From contig JAUJNJ010000043.1 of assembly GCA_030448225.1 (NCBI GenBank), positions 17,530-41,933 of the forward strand: DNA of 24,404 nucleotides, written 5' to 3'. Made by a program: the position numbers and the translations under genes. Origin of the DNA: Phycisphaerae bacterium (GTDB lineage Bacteria > Planctomycetota > Phycisphaerae > Tepidisphaerales > Tepidisphaeraceae). Below, one piece after another: positions 1 through 6,371 of this stretch. Numbering within the stretch: position 1 is the stretch's first letter; each line of letters begins with the position of its first letter. The notes below the pieces were generated by a model that had not been told where the DNA came from, ran no database searches, and was given only the letters and a program-made list of their open reading frames with translations.

Positions 1-1722
1 CGCCGCCTGCGCGTTGCGCTTCTCGAACTCGCTGCACCAGCCCTTCACTTCCAGGTCATTGAAGATCTTGCTCACGACGCGGCGGAGCAGGCCCTTGAGG
101 CTCGCGTTCTCCAGCGCGACGAGCGAGCGGACGGCCTCCTCCTTGTAGCTCTCGTAGAGGCGGTGGCAGCGGTCGTCGGCCTTGAACTCGGCGATGACCT
201 GGCGGACGCGCTCGGGCACGGTCACGCCGTTGTCGCTGGCCGTGCGGCGCCAGACGCTCTCCATGAACGGCTTGGCCTCGCCGCGAGCCCGCTCGTTGGC
301 GACGGCCAGCAGGAGCGAGGGGCGGAGCTTCGTGATGTCGTCGGGCGCGTGACCGCCCTCGGCGAGGTCGTCGAGGTCGTCGTGGATCTGGTAGGCAATC
401 CCCAGGGCCTCGCTGTACTTCGTCAGCACGTCGCGCACGTCCTCGTCGGCGCCGGCGTAGAGCGCGCCGAGGCGCAGCGCGACCTCGAACGCGGGGGCCG
501 TCTTCTTGCGGAAGATGTCGAGCACCTTCAGCGACGACAACGGCTCCGGGTTGCGCACCCAGCAGAGTTCCTCGCCCTGCCCGACCGACAGCGTGCGGTG
601 GCCGAGCGCGGCCACGCGCAGCATCTCGGCCTTGGCCGGCGCGTCGGCGGCGCACTCGGCGAGGAGCCGGTACCCCTCGCCGAGCAGGAAGTCGCCCACG
701 TTGAGCGCGATCGCGACGCCGTGCTCGGCGTGGACGGTCGCCTCGCCGTAGCGGGTGTCGTCCCCGTCCTCGATGTCGTCGTGGATGAGGCTGGCCTTGT
801 GGAAGCACTCGACGGCCAGCGCCACCTTCCGCAGGTCGAGCGGGAGCGGCGCGTCCGGGTCACCCTCGCGCAGCGCCTTGTACGTGCAGACGGTGAGGAA
901 CGGCCGCCACCGCTTGCCGTCCTTGGCGAGCCAGGCCCGGGCGATGTCGTCGGTCTGACCCTGGCTGGGGCCGAGGATCTCGGCGAGCGTATCCGCCGCG
1001 AACCAGCCGTTGATCTCGTCGCGGACGGCGTCGAGGTCCATCCGGCGGGTCTTGTCGTCGCTCGACAGGTGGATGATCTCCCACACCGTGTCGAGGTCGA
1101 CGTTCGTGTCGACGCAGTCGTCCTGCAGCAGCGGGATGGCGATGCCCGGGACGGCCGCCGCCTCCATGAACGGGAACGCCTTCTCCAAAACCGACAGGCA
1201 GCTCACGCCGACGATCGCCTCGATTTTGCCCGTCTCGATGATCGCCATCACGATCGCCGACCCCTCGGCCACGAGCACCGCGTAGCCGAGGCGCTCGGCC
1301 TCGTCCTGCAGATCCTGGATCGAGCAGAGGCCGCACTTCTTGCAGAGCAGGCCGAACTCGTCGAACGGGGCCGGGCACTTCGCCTCGATGCGGAGGCACT
1401 TGGGCATCAGCAGCAGCCGGCGGTCGTAGGGGATGCCGGCCAGTTGCTCGCGCCACGCCTCGTTGTTGATGGTGACGGCGCAGTAGTCGCGGTACTTGAC
1501 GTCGAGCCCGTGCAGTTCCATCAGCCGGTCGGCATGGACGCGCAGCTCGTCGAGCGGCATCGGCGGGACGGGCTTGTAGTCGGCGACGTACTGCCGGATC
1601 AGCCGGCCCACCCGATCGCGCTCGCCGCGGGTCTGCGGGATCGAGTCCTGCGGCGCCCGCATCTGCTGGACGGGCACGGCCTTGGGCAAACTGATCACGG
1701 GCATCTGACTGAGTAACTCCAT
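1..1722 (-). CDS. DUF116 - polyprenyl diphosphate synthase fusion (3' end cut by window)
   Basis: The frame is open for 574 codons and runs off the window start. Residues about 70-220 look like DUF116: a run of cysteines (C109, C116, C127, C130, C133, with the text LLCKKCGLCSIQDL) and a later GVSCL and DDCVDTNVDLD, as expected for a probable iron-sulfur domain of unknown role. Residues about 245-574 are a trans-polyprenyl synthase, which joins isopentenyl diphosphate units to an allylic diphosphate. It has GKRWRP (269-274), the first aspartate motif DDIED (315-319) and the second DDLDD (448-452), so the catalytic set is complete. The ATG at 1722 directly follows an inverted repeat and has no good Shine-Dalgarno sequence. 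An ATG at 1704 lies 12 bases after GGAG and is the alternative. It is the last visible gene of a six-gene row. Chain length and product cannot be read from the sequence. Confidence 0.88.
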   Translation of the reverse strand, partial: MELLSQMPVISLPKAVPVQQMRAPQDSIPQTRGERDRVGRLIRQYVADYKPVPPMPLDELRVHADRLMELHGLDVKYRDYCAVTINNEAWREQLAGIPYDRRLLLMPKCLRIEAKCPAPFDEFGLLCKKCGLCSIQDLQDEAERLGYAVLVAEGSAIVMAIIETGKIEAIVGVSCLSVLEKAFPFMEAAAVPGIAIPLLQDDCVDTNVDLDTVWEIIHLSSDDKTRRMDLDAVRDEINGWFAADTLAEILGPSQGQTDDIARAWLAKDGKRWRPFLTVCTYKALREGDPDAPLPLDLRKVALAVECFHKASLIHDDIEDGDDTRYGEATVHAEHGVAIALNVGDFLLGEGYRLLAECAADAPAKAEMLRVAALGHRTLSVGQGEELCWVRNPEPLSSLKVLDIFRKKTAPAFEVALRLGALYAGADEDVRDVLTKYSEALGIAYQIHDDLDDLAEGGHAPDDITKLRPSLLLAVANERARGEAKPFMESVWRRTASDNGVTVPERVRQVIAEFKADDRCHRLYESYKEEAVRSLVALENASLKGLLRRVVSKIFNDLEVKGWCSEFEKRNAQAA

Positions 1723-1827
1723 AGTTGCTAGTTGCTAGTTGTCTGTTGCTAGTTAAGCGTTACCAAGCCTGTTGGCCCGCCCGCCGCTTTTCTTCCACTA
1801 GCAACTAGCAACTCACAACTAGCAACT
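1723..1827. repeat. Inverted pair of TAGTTGC heptamer arrays
   Basis: The left array (1723-1754) repeats TAGTTGC with variants. The right array (1797-1827) repeats ACTAGCA, its complement. The arms match at 26 of 31 positions and enclose about 42 bases. The pair fills almost the whole gap between the radical SAM stop (1832) and the ATG at 1722, so a transcript of the row could fold into a hairpin ending at that start codon. It resembles in style the heptanucleotide tandem repeats (STRR) known from cyanobacteria. A shared origin is not shown. Confidence 0.85.
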
Positions 1828-1831
1828 CCTG

Positions 1832-3031
1832 CTATCCGTACGCGCCGAAGCCGAAGAACCAGTTCTTCTTCGCGAAGCGGTACATCCAGTGTTCCTCGGG
1901 GATCTCGTTGCCCGGGTTGTGCTGGCTGTTCCGGCCGGTCATCGCCTCGAGCTCGGCCAGGCCGGCGCCCGCCTCGCGGTGGGTGGTGTCCTTCGCGCCG
2001 TGCTTGAGGACGAGGCTCTTCACGAGGTCCGGGCGCTCCATCACGATGCACCCCTGCGTCGCGCCGGCGGAGGCCTTGCGGAAGTCGGCGAGGTACTCGC
2101 TGTCGCGGAACACGTGCATCAGGTTCCGCTCGTCGTGGATCGTCTCCTTCGCGAACTGGATGATCGGGCACGGCTCGATCTCGCCCCACGGGTTGATGTG
2201 GTGGCTGATGCCGGTCGCCATCGGGCACAGCGCCTCGCCCTTGTCGTCCCAGTAGGCGTCGATCACGCCGATCGGCATTTTCCAGCGGAGTTGCACGATG
2301 AACTTCCGCACGCGCAGGATCTGTTCCGGCGTCAGGCAAAGTTCCGTCGACGGGTTGGCGCCGACCGGCCGGTAGGTGTGGTACCAGACGTAGTGCACGC
2401 CGGTGTCGATGAGGCGCTGGACCCACTGCTCGCTCAGCAGGTCGTCGATGTTCGTCTGACAGACGCTCGTGGCGACGCCGGTGATGAGGCGGTGCTTGAG
2501 GCAGTTCTCCAGCCCCGCCATCGTCTTGTTGTAGACGTTGAGCCGGCCCCGCCGCTGGTCGCTCACGACCGTGTTCCACTCGACGATGATGATCGGCGTG
2601 CAGTTGCCGAGGCGTCGCAGTTCTGCGTCGATCTCGTCGTGGATGAGCTGGACGTTGGTGAATATCTCGAAATAGCACTCGGTGAGGAGGCCGAGGATCT
2701 CCAGCAACTGCGGGTGCATGAACGGCTCCCCGCCGAGGATGCCGAAGAAGCTGTTGCCCTGCTCCTTCGCGTCGGTGATGAGGCGGTCCATCTGGTCGGC
2801 GTCGATGTAGTGGCGCGGGCCGTCGACCTTTACCCAGCACCCCTGGCAGCGCAGGTTGCAACTGTTGATGATCGAGATGTAAAGGAACGGCGGGAAGTAC
2901 TCGCCCTTCTTGATCCGCTTCTTGAACCGCTGGACCGACCGCATCCCCTTGTAGCCGAAGTTGTAAGCGAACTTCCACAGAAGCCGCTTGTCGGTCGTGG
3001 CGAGCATTCGTTTGGAAATCTGCAACAGCAT
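1832..3031 (-). CDS. Radical SAM enzyme with SPASM-like C-terminal cysteines
   Basis: This intact 399-residue protein has the radical SAM motif CNLRCQGC (C58, C62, C65), which binds the [4Fe-4S] cluster that cleaves S-adenosylmethionine, and GGEPF (100-104), which contacts the cofactor. Three further cysteines (C269, C288 in IEPCPI, C328) are spaced like a SPASM or twitch auxiliary cluster site, which is an inference. The N-terminus is basic (about residues 1-45) with no clear membrane helix. The ATG at 3031 gives the full family N-terminus. It lies between the ferredoxin-type gene and the DUF116-prenyl synthase, with repeat arrays in both gaps. The substrate is unknown. HpnH of hopanoid synthesis was considered because of the isoprenoid neighbour, but the text around the cluster motif does not match my memory of it. 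Confidence 0.88.
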   Translation of the reverse strand: MLLQISKRMLATTDKRLLWKFAYNFGYKGMRSVQRFKKRIKKGEYFPPFLYISIINSCNLRCQGCWVKVDGPRHYIDADQMDRLITDAKEQGNSFFGILGGEPFMHPQLLEILGLLTECYFEIFTNVQLIHDEIDAELRRLGNCTPIIIVEWNTVVSDQRRGRLNVYNKTMAGLENCLKHRLITGVATSVCQTNIDDLLSEQWVQRLIDTGVHYVWYHTYRPVGANPSTELCLTPEQILRVRKFIVQLRWKMPIGVIDAYWDDKGEALCPMATGISHHINPWGEIEPCPIIQFAKETIHDERNLMHVFRDSEYLADFRKASAGATQGCIVMERPDLVKSLVLKHGAKDTTHREAGAGLAELEAMTGRNSQHNPGNEIPEEHWMYRFAKKNWFFGFGAYG

Positions 3032-3054
3032 TCGGTGCTCGTAAGAAATTTATC

Positions 3055-3199
3055 GAACCACGAAGTCACGAAGACACGAAGCAGTGACGCGCCAGCAAAA
3101 CAGGCTCTTTCAATTCGGTAACATCAATCTGGTTGTTCAACTGCGTGACCAGCGCCAGTTCGTTTGGGCCCGCTTCGTGTCTTCGTGCCTTCGTGGTTC
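3055..3199. repeat. Inverted pair of CACGAAGN octamer arrays
   Basis: The left arm is 3055-3082 and the right arm 3172-3199. Each holds three CACGAAG-type units, and the arms are reverse complements at 27 of 28 positions. They enclose about 89 bases with no gene. The right arm runs into the stop codon of the ferredoxin-type gene (3198-3200), so the repeat supplies part of that TGA. The left arm ends 24 bases before the radical SAM start at 3031. Confidence 0.88.
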
Positions 3200-4034
3200 A
3201 ACTCGCCCGCGAAGCCGCCGCGGCGGCTTTGGCTTTGATCTGTTCGAGCGAGGGGAGCGCGTCCATCACTTCCTGCGGGATGCCGAGGCCCTCCTGGAGC
3301 TTGGCGAGGCAGCGCTTGCGCTCTTCCAGCGCCCGCTTGTCGTCGCGCTCGCGGGCGAAGCGCTGCTTGGCGCCGGCGCTGCGCTCGCGGAGGGCGGCGT
3401 AGATGTCGCCGCCGAGCAGGGCGCTGATGTCGACCTTCATCTTCTCGCGGTGAAGGTCTTCCTCCTTCACCTCGTCGCCGTTGATCGGGCCGCCCTTGTA
3501 CTTCGGGAAGAGGATCGCCACCTCCGGGCAGACGCGCGAGCAGGCCGGGCAGTCGGTCTTGCAGTTGCTCGCCTTGGCGACCTTGATCTTCCCCTCGGGC
3601 GCGCCGTACACGTCGAACAGGCAGAAGCTGAGGCACTGCATGCAGTTCGTGCAGCGGTCGTAGTCGATGACCGGGAACCACGGCTTCCACGTCTTCGGCT
3701 CCGGCGCGCCGTTGCGCAGCTCGGCCCGCAGTCCGACGACGAGGTCCTGCACCTGCGCGGGTGAGAGTCCGTCGATCTGCCGGAAGTGGAGCGTGACGCC
3801 GCCGCCGTCGCCTTCGGCGCGAGCCGGCTTCTCCTCGTCGAACCGGCCGATCACGACGAGGTCGCCGGAGACCGAGGCGTTGACGTGGCCGCCGGGGCGG
3901 ATGCTGGTGACGGCGTACCCCTTGTCGAGCAGGTTGCTGATCACCTGTGCGCGGGCCTCGGCCTCCAGCGCGCGGCTGCCGACGCCTTCGTACAACGCGA
4001 CGCGGAACACGGGGGCGGCTGCGGTGGCGTTCAT
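3198..4034 (-). CDS. Ferredoxin-type protein with two [4Fe-4S] sites
   Basis: This 278-residue protein has an N-terminal part of about 115 residues that I do not recognise. Two cysteine groups follow: C128, C131, C134, C138 (CTNCMQCLSFC) and C158, C162, C165, C169 followed by proline (CKTDCPACSRVCP). Both fit binding of a [4Fe-4S] cluster, so the likely role is electron transfer. The C-terminal 90 residues are charged, probably helical, and end in an alanine-rich tail. The start codon at 4034 overlaps the stop of the upstream gene by ATGA, which indicates translational coupling and makes a paired function likely. An upstream in-frame extension to 4163 lies wholly inside the neighbouring gene and was not used. 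It probably passes electrons to or from the HdrA-like partner or the radical SAM enzyme, which is inference. Confidence 0.85.
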   Translation of the reverse strand: MNATAAAPVFRVALYEGVGSRALEAEARAQVISNLLDKGYAVTSIRPGGHVNASVSGDLVVIGRFDEEKPARAEGDGGGVTLHFRQIDGLSPAQVQDLVVGLRAELRNGAPEPKTWKPWFPVIDYDRCTNCMQCLSFCLFDVYGAPEGKIKVAKASNCKTDCPACSRVCPEVAILFPKYKGGPINGDEVKEEDLHREKMKVDISALLGGDIYAALRERSAGAKQRFARERDDKRALEERKRCLAKLQEGLGIPQEVMDALPSLEQIKAKAAAAASRAS

Positions 4035-4384
4035 CGGTTCACCTCTGCCAGCGGCGCGCCGTTCAGCATGAGTTCCACGACGTCTTCCGGCTGCTGCACC
4101 CGCATGTTGCCGATCTGCACGAGGTCGTCGCTCAGCGTCACGTCGGCGGCATTGAACAGCCACTTCACCGCCCGCGCGTAGCAGGCGGCGATTTTCAGCG
4201 GCCCACCGGCGGCGAGTTGGGCGAGCATCGGGTCACGCTTGGCCGACATCTCGCACAGGTCGGCGACGGCGTCGAACGCCACGCCCGACTCGGCCAGCCG
4301 GCGCAGGACCTCGCGCTTCGTCTCCGGCGGGACGACCTGCGCGTAAGCGCAGTGGCAATAGAGGATTTTCGCGGGTTCGGCCAT
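4031..4384 (-). CDS. Small HdrA N-terminus-like iron-sulfur protein
   Basis: This 117-residue protein has exactly four cysteines: C10 and C12 in ILYCHCAY, C44 in ADLCEM, and C68 in KIAACYARAV. The CHC start and the AAC segment about 55 residues later resemble the N-terminal domain of HdrA, the heterodisulfide reductase flavoprotein, which carries a [4Fe-4S] cluster. Here the domain stands alone, with no FAD-binding part attached and none elsewhere in the window. The start at 4384 was chosen because it begins with the conserved segment. An in-frame extension upstream is arginine-rich and unlike coding sequence. The gene overlaps the next by four bases. The resemblance is from memory of motif spacing, so the family is probable, not certain. 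Confidence 0.75.
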   Translation of the reverse strand: MAEPAKILYCHCAYAQVVPPETKREVLRRLAESGVAFDAVADLCEMSAKRDPMLAQLAAGGPLKIAACYARAVKWLFNAADVTLSDDLVQIGNMRVQQPEDVVELMLNGAPLAEVNR

Positions 4385-4502
4385 GGTCGCAGCTACTTGT
4401 ACACGCGGTCGCGCGGAACGTGCAACCCTTGCCCGGGAACGCCGAGTGTCATGCTCGCCCCGGACTCGCCCCGTGTTCACAACGACATGATTCCATACCT
4501 GC

Positions 4503-5612
4503 TCAGGGCACGATCATCCGGTGCGTCGGGTTCGGCCGGCCGGGGCGGAAGTGCTCGACGTGGTCGAGGTTCATGCCGATGCCGGAGTGGCCTTGCGCGA
4601 AGGCGCTCAGCGCCTCGCCCAGCACGCCGCGCAACACGTCCGGATCGCCCTCGGCCCGCAGGTTGACGATCAACTCGCCCGCCTCCAGTTCCTCCTGAAG
4701 CGAGTGCGACCGCTCGGGCGAGCCGTCGCTGCGGACGAGGTTCAGCACCGCGAGGTCGTTGCCCTCCGCCGGCGTGAGCGTCATCTTCAGGTGCGCGATC
4801 TCCACGCCCTCGCGGCCGAGGCGGTACTGGATCTCGCGGGCGAGGAACGGCAGGACCGCGTTCCCGTCGAACGGGTCGTCCGACTCGACGCGGATCGTCG
4901 CGTTGAGCCACCCGAGCAGCGCCTCGCCCTCGGCGTACTCGTCGTAGTCGATCTCCATCGACGCGCCGGACGCGAGTTCGCCGCGCGCGAGCAGGTCGAA
5001 CCAGTCGTTCAGGCCCGCGCCGTGCCGGGCGGACGCGGACACGATCGTCGCGCGCGGCGCCCGCGCCTCGATCGCCTCGCGCAGCTTCGCCAGCCGGTCG
5101 GCCGAGATCAGGTCCACCTTGTTGATGACGATGACCTCCGCCTCCTCGAGTTGCTTGAGGTAGACGTAGACGACCTTCGGCGAGAACGCCTTGCCCTCTT
5201 CGACGCCGAGCACGCGGAGCGCGCGGATCGGGTCGACGAGCACGGTCAGCGGCGCGACGGTGAAGTCGTCGCCGTAGATCCGCCGAAGCGGGTAGCTCAC
5301 CGTCGCCTTCAGGTCCGTGCAGCTCCCCACCGGCTCGGCGATGAACACGTCGGGCCGCGTCTCCTTCGACAGGGCCGTGGCGGCGTCGACGAGGGAGTTG
5401 AACTTGCAGCAGAAGCACCCGCCGGTGATCTCCTCGACCGGGAAGCCGTGGGCGCCGAGCATGGCGGTATCGACGAGGTTGACGCTCTGGTCGTTCGTGA
5501 TGAGGCCGACCTTCAGGCCCTGCGCCGCCAGGTGCTCGGCGAGCTTGAGGACGGCCGTCGTCTTCCCGGCCCCGAGGAAGCCGCCGATCATGATGTAGCG
5601 TGCTTTGGGCAT
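4503..5612 (-). CDS. CobW/COG0523-family GTPase, putative metal chaperone
   Basis: This intact 369-residue protein has Walker A GFLGAGKTT (11-19), the family metal-binding motif CFCC (C66, C68, C69) and the guanine-specificity motif NKVD (164-167). VFIAEPVGS (89-97) lies in the switch region. The C-terminal half (about 200-369) has the usual variable CobW C-terminal portion. COG0523 proteins hydrolyse GTP to deliver metal ions such as zinc or cobalt to client enzymes, and the client is often encoded nearby. Here the neighbours are a lipoyl carrier and iron-sulfur proteins, so the client could be one of these. The metal cannot be read from the sequence. About 118 bases without a recognisable gene separate it from the HdrA-like gene. 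Confidence 0.9.
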   Translation of the reverse strand: MPKARYIMIGGFLGAGKTTAVLKLAEHLAAQGLKVGLITNDQSVNLVDTAMLGAHGFPVEEITGGCFCCKFNSLVDAATALSKETRPDVFIAEPVGSCTDLKATVSYPLRRIYGDDFTVAPLTVLVDPIRALRVLGVEEGKAFSPKVVYVYLKQLEEAEVIVINKVDLISADRLAKLREAIEARAPRATIVSASARHGAGLNDWFDLLARGELASGASMEIDYDEYAEGEALLGWLNATIRVESDDPFDGNAVLPFLAREIQYRLGREGVEIAHLKMTLTPAEGNDLAVLNLVRSDGSPERSHSLQEELEAGELIVNLRAEGDPDVLRGVLGEALSAFAQGHSGIGMNLDHVEHFRPGRPNPTHRMIVP

Positions 5613-5631
5613 GGGGTCCTGATTCTTAAGG

Positions 5632-5722
5632 CGTAGTGCGTAGTGCGTAGTGCGTAAGAAGATTCGGGATCGCGGTGCGTTTACTTTTTTTACGCACTAC
5701 GCACTACGCACTACGCACTACG
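5632..5722. repeat. Inverted pair of GCGTAGT heptamer arrays
   Basis: The left array (5632-5656) has about three and a half GCGTAGT units. The right array (5691-5722) has about four and a half complementary TACGCAC units. The 25 bases of the left arm pair perfectly with the right arm. The 34-base loop holds a run of T. The pair sits between the GcvH-like stop (5732) and the CobW start (5612). Its unit is a heptamer, as in the array at 1723-1827, but with a different sequence. Confidence 0.9.
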
Positions 5723-5731
5723 AGATTCCCC

Positions 5732-6202
5732 TCACTCCCCGTACTGCCCCTTCATCTTGTCGATCGTGGCGTTCAACACCCCGATATACCCGTCGACGGG
5801 CATGCTGTTGGCCTCGGGCGTGCCGCGGACGAGGTAGAGCCAGCCGTCGCCGTAGGGGTCGGAGTCGACCAGGGCGATCTCGGCGTCGAGCTTGGGGTTG
5901 CCGCGTTCGAAGGTGCCGTCGACGACGGAGTAGACGTCGCTCATGGCCTTGAACCCCTCGACCCACCCGATCGTCTGCCCGACCGTGATCGCCTGCCCGG
6001 CCTTGGCCTCGAACCCGTGCTCGACGATCTCGCCGAGCATGCGGGTGGCGAACTTCGTGAAGCCGACGCGGTAGAGGTCCGCGTCGTCGCCGCCCTGCCG
6101 GGCGAGCCAGAAGTGCGACCGCGTGTAGAGCCGGTCGGCGGGGAGGCGCGTGGTGAAGCGGGAGTTCTTGTACCTGACGACGTCGTCACACGGGTCGGCC
6201 AT
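5732..6202 (-). CDS. GcvH-like lipoyl carrier protein
   Basis: This 156-residue protein is somewhat longer than a usual glycine cleavage H protein (about 125-130). The fold text is clear: SHFWLAR (29-35), YRVGFTKFATRMLGEIVE (44-61), then VEGFKAMSDVYS (81-92), where K85 matches the lysine that carries lipoic acid. The C-terminal WLYLVR fits the H-protein strand. No glycine cleavage P, T or L gene is in the window. Its neighbours are a CobW GTPase, iron-sulfur proteins, a radical SAM enzyme and a prenyl synthase, so it may act as a swinging-arm carrier in another pathway. Lipoyl-binding H-like proteins outside glycine cleavage are known from sulfur-oxidising Hdr systems. The start at 6202 was chosen because the upstream frame is arginine/proline-rich. 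It is the first gene of the row. Confidence 0.88.
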   Translation of the reverse strand: MADPCDDVVRYKNSRFTTRLPADRLYTRSHFWLARQGGDDADLYRVGFTKFATRMLGEIVEHGFEAKAGQAITVGQTIGWVEGFKAMSDVYSVVDGTFERGNPKLDAEIALVDSDPYGDGWLYLVRGTPEANSMPVDGYIGVLNATIDKMKGQYGE

Positions 6203-6371
6203 CGCGCGGGAAACTCCGGGGCAAGGAAGACGGTGCCAAGCCGCGGGAGCATACGGGCGCGATCGGCGGCTTTCCACCGGCCGCCGGGGAAGGCCGCGGC
6301 GGCGGCGGGCGGCCGTCGCGGGCGAGACCGAGACGCGTCGAGGGGGTGCGGCGCCGCGTTCGTCGGCGGCG

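Noticed and set aside
163..1716. Long open frame on the plus strand opposite the DUF116-prenyl synthase
   Set aside because: It is a by-product of high GC at third codon positions. The minus frame has clear catalytic motifs.
1723..1827. Tandem units considered as a CRISPR array
   Set aside because: Units of 7-8 bases directly adjoin each other without unique spacers, and no cas gene is present.
1889..3121. Long open frame on the plus strand opposite the radical SAM gene
   Set aside because: No recognisable motifs; the minus frame carries the full radical SAM signature.
1..6202. Glycine cleavage or sHdr sulfur-oxidation operon
   Set aside because: Only an H-like protein and an HdrA-like fragment are present; GcvP, GcvT, HdrB and HdrC are absent from the window.
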